From: Sphagnum magellanicum
Lineage: Eukaryota > Streptophyta > Sphagnopsida > Sphagnales > Sphagnaceae
NCBI GenBank assembly: GCA_021904315.1
Contig: CM038925.1
Span: forward strand, 4,590,501 to 4,654,500
DNA length: 64,000 bases
Direction of reading: 5' to 3'
Below the pieces are notes generated by a model. That model searched no databases. It saw only the letters and a program-made list of their open reading frames with translations, and had not been told where the DNA came from. This document shows positions 46,890 through 60,499 of this stretch, one piece after another (within the stretch, counting starts at the first letter, position 1; each line of letters opens with the position of its first letter). The translations under genes were made by a program, and so were the position numbers.

Positions 46890-47391
46890 ATATTCTTCTT
46901 TTGATCCCGAAGCTCCTCCTCCTCCTCCAAGCCTCTTTCCCACATTCAGTTGCTGCTGCTGCTGGATGTCCATAGCAGCTAGCTACTGTAGCAACAAAGT
47001 TGACAGGAGTAGTGCACACAGATAGACAGTATGTAGTAGCCACCACAAGAGAGACAATGCACTTTTGCCAACTACCAACAACAACAGCAACAGCAACAGG
47101 AGTGAATAGTGATGGTGGGCCTGCTGCTGCTGCCACAACTGATACACGACAGGAGTGAAGAGTGCAATTGCATGTGCACGCAAAAAAAGCTGTTGAAACA
47201 CGAAGCTCTTCTTTTCCATATCGTTTTCTGAACACAACACACACACTCTCTCTGTCTGGTCCCACAACACTCTCTCTCTCTCTCTCTGGACCCACCCACA
47301 AGAGTAATGCATGATTCCAAAGAGCACCATCTCTCTCTCTCTCTCCCTCTCTGGACCCACCCACAACAGTAACCCATGAGTTCAGAGAGCA

Positions 47392-47442
<51 letters not shown>

Positions 47443-47520
47443 TCTTTCTCTCTGGGCCCCACCCACAACAGTAATCCACGAGTCCAGAGAGAGAGAGAGA
47501 GAGATGAGACCAAGCAAGCA
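46890..47520. promoter_or_regulatory. ABCG 5' leader with CT/GA-rich minisatellite
   Basis: From 47245 to 47500, (CT)n runs alternate with three copies of a ~60-70-bp unit containing ggacccacccacaa(c/g)agtaa, the last as gggccccacccacaacagtaa. The strand of the ABCG gene reads this as (GA)n, common in plant 5' leaders and GAGA-factor-type promoters. The Glu/Arg-rich frames here are by-products of the repeat. Regulation is inferred only from position. Confidence 0.6.
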
Positions 47521-47930
47521 AGTTGTTTATTTGTTGTTGGGGCTTTAGTGTACAGCTCTGACATTGAAGTTACTGCTGTTGCTGCTGCTGCTGCTGCCGA
47601 TGATTCTTTGACAACTTCTTCATCAGTTCTATAGCTTCATCGGCCACAGAGTTGGGGGAAGTCGTCGGGAGAGGGGAGATCTTTCAACCTGAATTCCGGC
47701 AAGTCTGGTGTTTTTGTTCTTTTGGGTATGCAATTCATCATCATCATCAGCACCATAATCATCAATCATATCTCATCTGATTTTTTTCGATCCATTTCTT
47801 CTTCTTCTTCATCATCTTCTTCTTCGGCAAAGTTCCAGATTTCTCTTCGATCAATCCCAAAATGTTATTTCTGGATCTAAATCTGTCTCTCTAATGCTAG
47901 GAACGAATTTTTCTTGTGTTTGTTTCATGA
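47520..47930. other. Untranslated leader or divergent promoter region
   Basis: Contains (GCT)n near 47577, (TCA)n near 47740 and a CTT-rich stretch at 47795-47825, all typical of plant 5' leaders, with little coding capacity. It could be the distal 5' UTR of the ABCG gene (minus) or the start of a plus-strand transcript; neither is decided by the sequence. Confidence 0.4.
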
Positions 47931-47939
47931 GGTTTGTTG

Positions 47940-48300
47940 CTAGGTTTTAGGGTTTAAGGTAAGTTGGAAGTTTTAGGGTTTAGTGCTTAAGGTTAGTTGA
48001 TGGGTTTAAGGGTTTAGGGTGTAAGGTTAATTATTAGGTTTTAGGGTTTTACAATTAATGGGTAGTTGATAAGCTGTAGGGTTTAAGCTTAGGGTTTAAA
48101 GTTAGTTAGTAGATTTTAAGGTTTAAAAGGTTACTTGGAAGGTTTCGCGGTTTAAAGTTAGTTGATAAGGTCTAGGGTTTTAGGTCTAAGGTTAGCTGGT
48201 AGGCTTTAAGGTTACCAGGGTACCACCTTGAAATGTTTTTAATAGTTAGTTAAAAGTGTTTAGGTTAGTTACAAGGGTAAGGGTTTAGGGTTGAAGGTTT
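47940..48300. repeat. Long degenerate interstitial telomere-type array
   Basis: Some 350 bp made mostly of variants of ggtttagggtttaagg and ggttagttgataggt on the plus strand. TTTAGGG is the usual plant telomere unit. The array is highly degraded, so it is old. Confidence 0.8.
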
Positions 48301-51300
48301 TCAATTTCAAATTTAAATTATTATTAGGGTGTTATGGACTAGGTATTTGTTGGCTTTGTGTTGACACATTAAAGGAACATAAGTGAACAAGCATAGAGCT
48401 TGGAGACAAGAGTTTAATGGATAAAATTTTGATTATTGATTAAATTGATTAACCTATCATAAGCATGCCAAGGGAATAATTAATTAATTAATTAATTAAA
48501 GCTAACATAAGAAAGATTAATGTTTACTTGACTTTTTTTTCTTTTTTTTCTTGTATAGGATGAATTGTTGAAGGGTGAAAGAAAATTGGGTGGGAAGGCT
48601 TTTATTAATCACCTATTCATTCATTTATTCATTTAAACTTGGAAGGTTAGGGAGATGAGGTGAGAACCTTCCATCAATTATTTATTCATTTTTCTTCTTT
48701 TTTTTTTTCTTTTTTTTTCTTTTTTTAGGGTGTTGGGGTTTTCTTTTTTTTGTTTTCATTGTTTTTTTTCAATTTGATACAAAATTTTACAACTATGGAG
48801 ATAAAAAACATGAGGAAATGTGGTCATAGATCTACTTGATGAAAAAACAAAAGGAGGTATCGATGATACAATGAATGCTTCTCAAAAAAAAAAACTAAAT
48901 TTTATTTTTTGGGATTTCAATTTTTTTAATTTTTGTTTTTATCTTCATCAATTTTGTTTAGCATTTTAAGTCCAAAAAATTAAAGATTTCATTTTTTTTT
49001 GAAAACAACTATTGTATTTTATTTTATTTTTTTTTTCATCAAATTCATTTACACCCAAAAATTTTCACCCTTGTTTTCATTAATTGCAAAAACTTACACC
49101 AAATGAAAAATATGTTAAACAAGAAAGGAAAATAATAGGTTGAAAAGTTTTGAGAAAATAACAAGTTGTAACATTATTTGGTAAGAGGTATAATGTACTA
49201 AAAATTAAAAATGTTGCATCAATCAGATTTTAAATAAAAATTATTAGTGTGACACCTTAACAAATTTCATTAAACAAAACACTCAACATAGGGGGGGGAA
49301 ATATAATAAAGAAAAAAGATCCATGTTTAAGCAAAAAAAATAAAAATGTAGAATGGGTTACAAAAAAACATCAAAACAAATCATGTTCCATTAATCATAG
49401 TAACCATATTTTTTAAAAAGGATGAGAAACATAAAAAAATAGTAAGTTTTTAAAAACTTTCACTTATAACAAGCACGCAATTCAAAATAAAAATGATTTA
49501 AAGTTTTTTACAATTAATTAATGTCTTCTCTTAAAAAGCACACAAAAAATAATTTAAAAAGGAGTACTAATGTTTTTGTTAACCACACCATGTTAACACA
49601 AATGAAAAAACTTCGTTTATTTGTTAGTGCAATATTTATATATTCAATCTCAATTATAATAAAGTTTTTTCTTTACTTAAATCATTATTGTCATCGTCAT
49701 TTAATAAGATCAAACATCCTATGAAACTAAATTTGTTCAAATGAGATTGGCAATGACAACATTAATCAAGCTACGAATGTCATCAATTGATAACATGCTG
49801 TCAACTCATTAATGAAATATTGAAATGATAATAATAAAAGGACATGAATTTGTTCATGTGAAAAATGAAACCCCATATTTTTCATAATGGAAGTAAAGCA
49901 CCCCAAACAACATTATGAAATACAATTCATTTTCATTATGAAAACAATGAAAAAAATGAATCCATGTTCGATTTAAAGGTTAATTACAAATGCATTGAAT
50001 CAACATGAAAATTAAAAGATGAAGAGGCCCAACTTCATGTATAACATAGGAAAAAAAATTTGAAACCAAATGAAAAAATCGAATGATTGAAAAAATAAAA
50101 AGTCGAGCATTTGCCTTTCATCATGCACAAGGCTTTCAACGTGTGCAATATGAAAAAAATTCATGTTTGAAAAAAATGTTGAAAAAATAATGAGTGTAAT
50201 ATATTTAAAATGTTTTATGTTAAAGTTGATGCACTCCCCTTTTTCTAAATTATGTAAAAAAGGGAATATATGTCACCATATTTGAAAGGGGGGGGGGGTT
50301 CAAGCCCCACCCTTAAATGGGCTTAAAAAGTTAATATATAAAAATTATTAATGTTTATTTATTACAATAAAAATAATCAACTATTCGATAAAAATATAAT
50401 GATTATTGTAAATGCAACAAGTGACTAACTCCCAAAATAGGTCATTAATGCAATGAATTATGTGTAAATGATGTCAATCCCTCACGATAAACAAGGAAAC
50501 GTTTGATAATCCATTAAAGAGGCCTATGGTTAATTCAAATAACATGGGTTCAACATATGCCCAAAAATTTGCATGAAGATTACATAAATTAAAAAAATTG
50601 TCATTTGAAACCCTTCCATGAATTTTAATGTGAACGCTATAAGTACAAATATCTTAAATCGTGAAAAAAATCTACATTATTTAAATATAACCTTAGTTGC
50701 ATGATGCATGAAAATGGTCAAAAAGGCTTCCATTTTTCTTATCCTTATGGAATTTCATGAGAGTATTTTTTTTATAATACCCACCCAAGGGTCATACAAG
50801 GTTATTTTTATATTTCTTACTAAATTTTTAATCTATTTGTCTTTCATTAATGCGCATTAAAAACCTTAATTCCATGAAATCAAGGTGTGTGTTACCTTAA
50901 GCATAATCATTCCAACCATTATAATTTTATTTTTATGTTTTTCTTACATCACACTTATTCTATGCCTTAGTAATATAATGTTATAATTGATTATTTCTTA
51001 CTTGTTTTTTGTATTAAAATTGTCTCAAAGAATGAATTCCATTTATTATTCAAATGTTTTTACATTACTTATAAACTTTGAAAAAAAAATTAATTATGAT
51101 CTTTTACAATATCATTTACTATTGTTATTCAAAATACAAAAAAAAATTTCAATGTTAATGATTTGGATTGTAATGTTTGTAATGTAACTTTTGAAAATAA
51201 AGTCCATAATTGATATGTCACCTTGATCGAATAACGTAAAAATTCATAAATGATCTAAATTATGTTTACATTTATTATGAAGTATTTAACAAATGAATTT

Positions 51301-51900
51301 GATTATGATTACCTTCCAAATTAAAACCCCACACCTCAAATACATTAATAATTATTCTAAAAAATATTATATGTCAAAAATAATAATCTCAAAATTGAAG
51401 TTAAATCACATAAAAGGTTTGAAAAGTGAACATGTCAATTTTTAAAAAAAGAATCTATCATCATTATGTTTTCCATTATCGCATTTGCATTTCCCTTAAT
51501 TTCCATGTTTTTTCATTTTAATTTTTTCAAGGAATTTAAATTTAAGTTGTTATAATCCAAAATTTTCAATGTTATTATTGTTATTATTATTACATTAATA
51601 AAAGGGTAATTATGAAAAATATTCATGATCATCAATGGTAAAAACGATTAAAATGTCCTTTTTTATATTTAATTCAAAATTAAGTACCATTAATTAATAA
51701 AAAGCCAAAAATGTTAATCAATGTGTTATAATGTTAATGAAAAATATGACAACAATATGTGAAAATAATTTTCAAAATGGTTTTCAAAATGTTTGATGAA
51801 CATGTGAAAACATAATTATTTCAATTACACATCAAATTGATAACACCATTACAAAAATAGGGTGCAATTCACTAACTCAAATCATTGTGGGACCTTAAAA
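48300..51900. other. Very AT-rich DNA, no gene recognised
   Basis: Holds a (TTAA)n run at 48477-48500, several poly-T stretches (48530-48720, 49020) and a G run at 50288. Open frames up to 68 codons are consistent with chance in AT-rich sequence. Confidence 0.6.
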
Positions 51901-53700
51901 GTGAACTAAGTTGACATAATTCACTATTATAATGTATTATAGTAAATAAATTTATTTTTATGTTCTTTGAATACTCTATATATGTTACTTTATGACATAC
52001 CCTACATTATTTTACGTCAATTTAATTATCCTAACTTATACCTTATGTTATTATAAGTTATTATAGGATATTATACCCTAAATTATTATACATTATTGTA
52101 CCTTAAGGTATCCTAGCTAGTTTATTATAGGTTATTTAAAATAAAATTATTCAATTAACCTAAGGTTGTGCTTTAAATTATTTTATTTTAAATTAATATA
52201 TATTATTTGAAGTTATACTTTAGATTATTCAATGTCATTCTACTTTACGTTATAAGTTATTTTATGTTAAATATAATAATTTAAATTATATTATAATAAC
52301 CAAAGGTAAAATAATTTTAAATAACTAGTAATAGTTTATGAAATATAATGTAAAATAGCCTATAATAAAATAACTACCAATAATCTATGATAATATAGCC
52401 TATAATTATCCAACAATAATTTATAATAAATTAGTCACCAATAATCATAATATAGTATAGAATAACCAACAATAACTTATATTACAATAGCCAACAATAG
52501 TCGTAATATAATTTTAAATAAATAACCACTAATATAATGACCATTAAAAAACACCAATATCCACCAATAACCTATGATAATTTAGGCTAAAATATCCATC
52601 AATAGCCATTAATATCTTATGATCATTTAGCCTAAAATAATCACTAATAGCCATCAATAGAATAGATATTAATTATCACTAATAGAATAGTCACTAATGA
52701 CATCAATAAAATAACCATTAATAACCACTAATAAAATAGTTACCAATATTCATTAATAAAATAGTCACCAATAACCATCAGTAACCATCAATAAAATAAC
52801 CATTAATAACCTCGAATAGAATAGTTACCAATATTCATTAATAGAATAGCCACTAATAACCATCAATAAAATAACCATTAATAACCTCGAATAGAATAGT
52901 TACCAATATTCATTAATAGAATAGCCACTAATAACCATCAATAAAATAACCATTAATAACCTCGAATAGAATAGTTACCAATATTCATTAATAGAATAGC
53001 CACTAATAACCATCAATAAAATAACCATTAATAACCTCGAATAGAATAGTTACCAATATTCATTAATAGAATAGCCACTAATAACCATCAATAAAATAAC
53101 CATTAATAACCTCGAATAGAATAGTTACCAATATTCATTAATAGAATAGCCACTAATAACCATCAATAAAATAATCATTAATAACCACCAATAAAATAGT
53201 AACCAATATCCGTTAATAGACATCCATTAATAACCACCAAAGCCACTAATAGAATAGCCATTAATATCCATATATTAAAATTGTTTAGTATTATCAAAAA
53301 TAATCTAAAATGAAATAATCTAAAATGAAATAATCTACAATAGACAAAAGTAATTTAAATTAAAATAACTTAAAATAGTCAAAAGTAGTCAACAATTGTC
53401 TAACATAATAAAAATAACTTAAAATGAAATAACTTAAAATAATTTATAATAGATATTAGTAGCTTAAAGTGAAATAATTACAATAGCCAAAAATAATATA
53501 AAATAACCAAAAATAAATTACAATAGCAAAAAAAACCTAAAGTGAAATAGGGTAAAATATTCCAAAGTAACTTAAAATAATCAAAAGTTGCATACATTGA
53601 AATAACTAAAAATATCCAAAAATAATTATGAATAACCATAAATAACCATAAATAATGTAAGGTGAAAAAAATTAGATTAATGAAAAGTATCCTTATAATA
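51900..53700. repeat. Low-complexity AATAACC-type satellite region with a 75-bp higher-order array
   Basis: The whole interval consists of variants of short words such as aataaccatcaataaaat, aatagccactaat and, later, aaaataacttaaaat. From 52811 to 53185 it contains five 75-bp units in exact register (starts 52811, 52886, 52961, 53036, 53111, marked by ctcgaatagaatag), with only one difference seen, in the last unit. Thus a recent higher-order amplification sits inside an older short-word satellite. Confidence 0.92.
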
Positions 53701-56700
53701 GTTGAAAGTAACTTATCATAAGTAGTATTATTATATTAACAAAAAATTTATTTGTTTATTAAACATTTTATATTTCAAAAAAATGGTCACTGAAATGTTA
53801 TTGAATGATGATATTCAAAAAAAATTATTCAAATGATTTTACACGTTCAAAAAAATAAATGTAATTATGTACATTATTGAAATTTTTTTGAAAAAGAACT
53901 CGAATCATTTCATGTGCATAAAACCTCAATAAGATATGAATTTTCAAAGTTTATGTTTTTATAATGTTTTAAATTAAATATTTGATAAATAAAACATAAT
54001 GTAACATATTATCACAATGAATGCGGTGGCTTGATGGTCCGAATGTTTGCCCCATTCTAAAAATCAAAGAATCAAACCTTATAAGTGGTGTGTTTGTGTG
54101 TTTTCAATAGTGATAAGTTAACCAAATATTCTCCTATTTAATTCCCTATAGTAGGTAGGTTGATTACATGATTTATGTATTTAGGTTTAAGTTTTTAACT
54201 TAGTTTAGGTAGTAACACATGTTAATAACTCATAGGCTGAAAATCATGAAATTATCATTAAGATTATATATTAAATAATTTAAATTTAATTGATTTCCAT
54301 GTTACCTAATTAATTAATTAGCATCTGATTAGTTTGATAAATTTATATTTGACTTTAAAATAATTTTATTTTACTAGGTACTATTGAACCAATTCACTAT
54401 CCATAATAACTGGTCCTTATTCACTATAGGGTTAACGGGCTTCATCATGATAAAAATGTTCAAATTAATTCAAAATTTAGTGAAACTTAAAATGAACTAA
54501 GACACATTTTGATGTAATGTAAATAACCAACCTCTTATGATAAATGTATTAATTTAATTATTTATTTATTTCATATAAATTATATATTTGATTGTACCAT
54601 TTAATTAATTAATCAATTTGAAATATAATTTATATTCAATTTAATTACTTTTCATTTTTGAAAATTATATGCAAAATGTTATGTGTCAAATATTATTGTT
54701 GTGGTTAAAAACAACACTACACCTTGTAATGTGTGTTAAGTGAAAACAATCGTAAAAAATGTTGGTTATTTATGAACTTCAATTTCGACAATAAATTATT
54801 TTGTCATTTTTACCATGGAAACAAATGGTTGGAAGCCATGGTGAGTATGTTGGAAGTTGATCTCTTCATTTAACCACATACAAAAACATGTTTAACTTTT
54901 AATCAAAATTAAATTACAAAATAAATTTCAGACTTATATTAATCAACTTACAAGTTTTGAAATATATATTAAACAAATGATTTTTTCAATCTTAGTCATC
55001 TTTTATTTCAATTACTAATTTTTTGAATCAAAATGTATAAATTTTTTTATTGTGAATTTCAATGTATTTTCATTAAATTATCATAGTGATATAAAACCTA
55101 TTAATACAACAAAAGCTTAATTTCAAACCTTAGCTAAATATTAATTTATTTGGAATTCCAATATTTAAATGTGATCATAGTTTTATGAAAAAAAAATTAA
55201 AACTTTAGATAATTAAATTGACATGTTTTTGGAATTTACTTAATTAAATATAAAATTTTATGGAATCTAAACCCTAAGTTTTAATTATTTAAAAGAATTA
55301 TAAAGTTCTACATGTAAACAATGCATTTACATTTTGGATTTACAATATGTAATTTTTAGAATATTAATAATGTAATATCCATAATATTTTGTAGAAATAT
55401 TTGCAAATCATAAGATTTATCAAATCTTTAAATATCGTTTTCTCAAAACATTAGTCTCAAATCATAATCGTTGCCTCAAGATAACCCCATGGTTAGCCCA
55501 AAAATGTTTTGCAGGGCCACATGAACTGTCACCTTGGGACAAATTGACACCCCCTCTCCTCGCCCCTCAAGAACCTATTTTTAGTTCATCATTAACGTTA
55601 CTTGCTTTCAACCACGTTCCCTCGATCAGAAGGTCCAATCCCATCAAACGAGCTGGGGAATAAAACTCAAACTTGCCATTGTTTAGCTTCCCATGCCACC
55701 ATGGTGGTCCGGGCACAAGGCTCGCCTTGAACAAGATGAATTCACCCAAAGTGGCATGTTACGAGACATTAGCTACAAACCTTTTATTAACTTTGACCTT
55801 CAAGGTAGGAATGCTATGAGAGACCCAAAAAAGAGCCAATGTTTCATATCCCTACATTGTCGGGTGATGTGAAGTCCATTATATTCCAAATCAATTAAAC
55901 TGTTCGTGAGTAAAAGAAAGTTAAGGACAAAGTTTTATTTTACCACTCTATGATATCAAAAATTTGGCAACTTTTTTTTAAAATAAAATTACATCAAGTA
56001 TGTAACATACCAGGATTTTTATTTTATGGAACAAAATTGAGGTGCTATTGGGAACATGTTGGGGAATGTATTTGAGAATGCATCGCTCAAACCACTTCTT
56101 TTTTGCATTAATGACAAACATCAGGTCTAGTACATTCACCTGCCCAAATGATACACATGGATCATCACACATTAACGGCCCCATCAGGTCTGAACATCAA
56201 TACATTGAAAAAATATCCCAAAATATTATAATAAAAGGTTTATGGGGCGATTTTATAATTTTCTTGATAACATAATATTTACAACTATCAATATATGTTT
56301 GGAATAAATATTTAATAGAATTATGTTTAGGTTTGGAATAGATACCAAATGGACCTTTTAAATATGCTTATAATAATCAACATTTTGAACCAATTAAATA
56401 TGCATATGATGTTAGAAATTTTCAATTCCAATTTGAAATTTAAAAAATTTAATCATTTATAAATTTAGACGATTGTTCGACAATTTCAAAACCAATGAAA
56501 AAAAAAATGCAAACATTTGCCCAAGAAATACATTTTCATTGGAATGATTATTTAGATTTTATTTTGAATACATGTTGATTACATTGTTAAATTATTTAAT
56601 TCATCATGTAATATAAATGTTATTAGAAATCAAATGCATAATCATATTTAGTACATGTGAAAAAAATTAAAATTATGTTAATTTTGTAAATAAATAAATT

Positions 56701-56720
56701 GCAAATCAATGACCAATAAC
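53700..56720. other. AT-rich intergenic DNA with weak transposon-like frames
   Basis: A minus-strand frame at 55749-55567 (GPPWWHGKLNNGKFEFYSPA, ending DELKIGS) and another at 56184-55978 look like decayed coding sequence with higher GC than the surroundings, but I recognise no family. A tRNA-like tggcttgatggtc / gaatcaaacc pair is at 54018-54080, with poor spacing. Confidence 0.35.
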
Positions 56721-56729
56721 GTCTTAATA

Positions 56730-57230
56730 ATTGGAAAACTTTCAATAGTTGAAAAAAATGTTTCAATTTAGTTAAAGAACTATTGTTAGTTAAAAATATT
56801 TCAATAAATGAAAAAATGACGAATTATATTTGAATATGTTCTAATGGTTGAAAAAATAGCAATAGCTAAATTTTTTTCCAATGGTTGAAAATATATAAAT
56901 AGCTGAAAATTTTCCATTGATTAAAAAAGTATCAGTAGTTAAAAACGTTCCAATAACTGAAAAAATACCAATAAATGAAAAAAATTGCAACAGTTGAAAA
57001 AATATTAAGATATGAAAATGTTCCAATGATTGAAAAAACACCAATAACTTAAAATGTTGTAATGGTTGAAAAAAAAAATCAATAGTTGAAAATGTTTGAA
57101 TAATGGTTAAATAAATACCTATAGTTAGAAATGTTTCAATGGTTGAATAAATGCCAATAGCTAAAAATGTTTCCATGGTTTAAAAAATACCAATAGTTGA
57201 AAATGTTTAAACAATTGAAAAATTATCACC
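56730..57230. repeat. Degenerate minisatellite, ~36-38-bp period
   Basis: Repeats of a unit like caatagttgaaaatgtttcaatggttgaaaaaatac run for 500 bp. On the minus strand this yields a 111-codon frame of repeating ETFLTIGIYSTI-type blocks, which is a by-product. The array abuts the left side of the Helitron remains. Confidence 0.75.
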
Positions 57231-57587
57231 AAAAAATATATTTACTTTCAATTGGACATTTTATGATGACATTATTTTGAACATTATATGAATCCATCCC
57301 AACTTAATTTACTTTGCAAAAATTATTATTTTATTGAACAAATTTTTGCACATCAAAAAAACAAAATCACAAATTGTTTCTCATGTAAAATATTCACATA
57401 GTAAAAACCCACAAGTTTGTACAAAAATAAAAATTAAATCGCCACACAATGAATTCAATTTAAAAATATCAAACAAATAAATGATATTAAACATTATATT
57501 AATTTTTTTAAAACACATATGAATCAATAGATGTTAATACATATGATGAACAAATTCAAAATGTTCCAATAAAACCATGTTTTTGTT

Positions 57588-58316
57588 GTGAAAGATTACT
57601 TTTATTCAAACACCTTAAAACTGTTATATATAAATAAATTAGTAAACAAAATTTACACATATAACTTTTTTCAAATGATAAACAATAAAATAAAACCATG
57701 TATATGTTTAATTTATTTAAATAACATTAAGATTTCCAAAATACCCTTATGTCAAGTTTCAAATGATATATCAAAAACTGAAATTATATCATATGTAACA
57801 AAATTAACACATTTTAAAAAATGTTTATTCACAATTAATTTTTATTCAAATATATAAACTTCATGGTAATATAAATTTATGATCAATATAAATTGAAGAT
57901 AATGTTATTAATGTCCCAACAAAAATCAAACACAATTAATGTTACCATGTTTGCCATATGATGAAACAACAATAAGTGTATTTTTAAAACATCAATTTGA
58001 ATGCAAATCATTTTACATGTCTAAAAATGTTTGTGTTAATTTAATCATGTTGACATTAAAATATTTAATTTCAACAATATTATATACAAATTTAAATGTT
58101 ACCATACACTTCAAATGGACCAATTTGTTTCTTATGCATACAACTTTGTACATTCAAATAGATGGCAAATATATGTCATTGTTTGATAACTCTAATTCAA
58201 AAAATGAAAAACACATAGATTGTGCACCAATAGACTCCATGATACATAACTTTTTTAATGTTTTCAAAATTAATGATTATGAAAATGAAATAGTATATTT
58301 GACTGTCCCAAAATAA
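57588..58316 (+). pseudogene. Helitron N-terminal region remnant
   Basis: Frames at 57588-57857 (IKPCICLIYLNNIKISKIPL) and 57939-58316 (LNVTIHFKWTNLFL, then IDSMIHNFFNV and ENEIVYLTVPK) match the N-terminal region that precedes the Rep domain in Helitron proteins of this group, with a WTNLF segment and a later IAP/VAP-type end. Function of this part is unknown. Confidence 0.55.
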
Positions 58317-58639
58317 AACTTTCATCCTTTATGTTTGTTTAAATATTAATATTCAAAATAATTAAATTTTTCAACATTATTTTATGATGATTCATGATGT
58401 TTAATTATCTCTTTAAAAAACTCATATCAACAAATAACCCAATGGGAATTGCTTGACAAATCTAAAAATTTCTCAACTAATATCATTAACCTTTTTTTTA
58501 AATTGTTAAAGTTTATATCCAAAAAATTATAGGCTCTAAATTGGTATGTATACACAAAGAAAAATTATGTGGTAAATTTTTTTAAAAATTGAAGTATGAA
58601 ATAAACTAAATTTAAATAAGATTTTCAAATCATATTTAG

Positions 58640-59760
58640 GGTATCACAATTTAGAAAACTTATCACCAAATTGTTTAAAAGGATTACAAAAGAATTTATT
58701 TACTATGATAAAACAACTTGGACTTTCAACATTTTTTGTAATTTTTACATTTACCAAAAGATTATGAAAACTTTTCATAAAAGCCCTATATACCTTAGAT
58801 GTTAAAAACTAAACCTTTCAAACAAAATATAATGCTTCAAGTGATTCATATAACAAAATTTATGCACATTAATTTTATAACATATGCAAGATATTATAAT
58901 CATAAATTTTTTTATTTTTGCACATTATTCAACAAAGACCCATCTCTCTTTGGACAAGTTTACAATTTTTTTTTTGGTCACAAAACTTCAAAATTGTGAT
59001 AGTGAACATGACCATGGCCTTAAAGATGTACCCATATATGGAATAAATAAAAATGAAAAAATTGAAATATTTGTGGATAAATATATTTCGTATGATGTTT
59101 TATTATTATCAATTACATTACAAAATGCATAACAACATCAACATATTTGAAGATGTAAGAAAAAAATTGTGTTATTTATAGATTTTACTATCCATGACTT
59201 CCCATGAATATAACAAAAATATTACATCCACTTGAATAAATAAAAACTTTACCTTTTAGAAAAAAAATATTTATAATTTTTTAATTCAAAAAAACTTCAA
59301 AACAAATGAAAACATTACATTTTCAAGATTTTAAAAACTTTTATATATTGACAAAGATATAGACATATTTAGCTCAAGGAGCACATTAATGAAGCCACAC
59401 ATTTTCTTTAAATGAACACCATTAAATATTTAAACTAATGAATTTAACATAAATGAAGTTTTTTTATGGTTTGCAGATTTAAATATATCTAATTTAATTT
59501 AAATCCTTATGCAATTGTATCATATTACACATCATACATGACTAAAATTGACAAATTTGTAACATCAAAATTGCATTCTATAATTCAAAAATGTATTTTA
59601 GATAAAGATGATACCGACATTAGGATCCAAAAATTAGGCAATGTTTTTATCAATGTTCAAGAAATGTTTGCCCAACTAACTACTTTTTTAATTTTTTTAA
59701 TTTTTTTATATCATTCATCATACAAATAAATCAATACTTCTCCATATCAAAAATGCGTTT
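58640..59760 (+). pseudogene. Helitron Rep (HUH nuclease) domain remnant
   Basis: Reads NLDFQHFL near 58720, YARYYNHKFFYFCTLFNKDP and SLFGQVYNFFF at 58885-58975, SEHDHGLKDVPIYGINKNEK with the two-histidine HUH motif (HDH at 59007-59015), VDKYISYDV near 59070, and the catalytic-tyrosine segment NPYAIVSYYTSYMTK at 59502-59546. The enzyme would nick DNA for rolling-circle transposition. Broken by several stops and a shift. Confidence 0.8.
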
Positions 59761-60499
59761 TGGGTATTAAAACCAAAATCCTCACTAAATCTATTAGATA
59801 CTAATTGTATTGACATAATGTGTTTATCAATTATTTTAAAATATTTAAAATAAAAAAATCTTTTGAATTTTGATCATTAGCAAAAAAAATTCCTATTACA
59901 ACATTAAAAAATAGCAAACTATTAAAATGTTGCAAATTAAATATCATCAAGTTTGTGAATTATAATAGAAATAAAAAAATTGAAAATTGATCAAAAGACC
60001 AATTTTAAAAATATTCACCATTCAAAAAATTCAAAGGATTCACAATTAAGTGCAAATGTTACATGGCATGATGCTTATTCTCCAGTAGAAACAAAAAAAT
60101 ATTCAAAAAAAAATCCAAATTGAATTATAAGATGCAACATATACATAAATGAAGAGGATGGTGTTATCAATTTAGAATCAAAATCTTCATATCCACAAAA
60201 CATATAAAATAATGATATTGATGATTAGATTGGTGACATGCATCCTTCAATTCCCATTGCAAACACATTAAATATTGAAAAATATGTTTTAAAAATGATT
60301 TCATCATTCAATCACAATATAATACATTAAATATAAAACACACAATTTTGAAAATAATGGTTTCACAACATCATCAAATTATAATTATGGATGATTTCAA
60401 ATATTAGATTTTTCTTATACAGCTAAATGAAGAAGAAAAAGAAATAAATTTTGAGAATGTCATATAGAGGGAAAAAATGTATTTTAATATTCCAAAACT

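Noticed and set aside
47072..47564. Several minus-strand frames of Arg/Glu or Ser/Leu repeats
   Set aside because: They are translations of the (GA)n/(CT)n repeat and its 65-bp unit, not genes.
50288..50310. ggttcaagcccc, a perfect-looking Pol III B box
   Set aside because: No A box or cloverleaf within the needed distance; it follows a G run.
52811..53185. Regular 75-bp array considered as a CRISPR
   Set aside because: There are no distinct spacers; whole units are identical, and the host is a plant nuclear genome.
54018..54080. tRNA-like pair tggcttgatggtc / gaatcaaacc
   Set aside because: The arms do not fold into a cloverleaf and the B box differs at conserved places; too weak to call.
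56841..57176. 111-codon minus-strand frame with a repeated ETFLTIGIYSTI-type block
   Set aside because: Produced by the ~36-bp minisatellite; no flanking gene signals.
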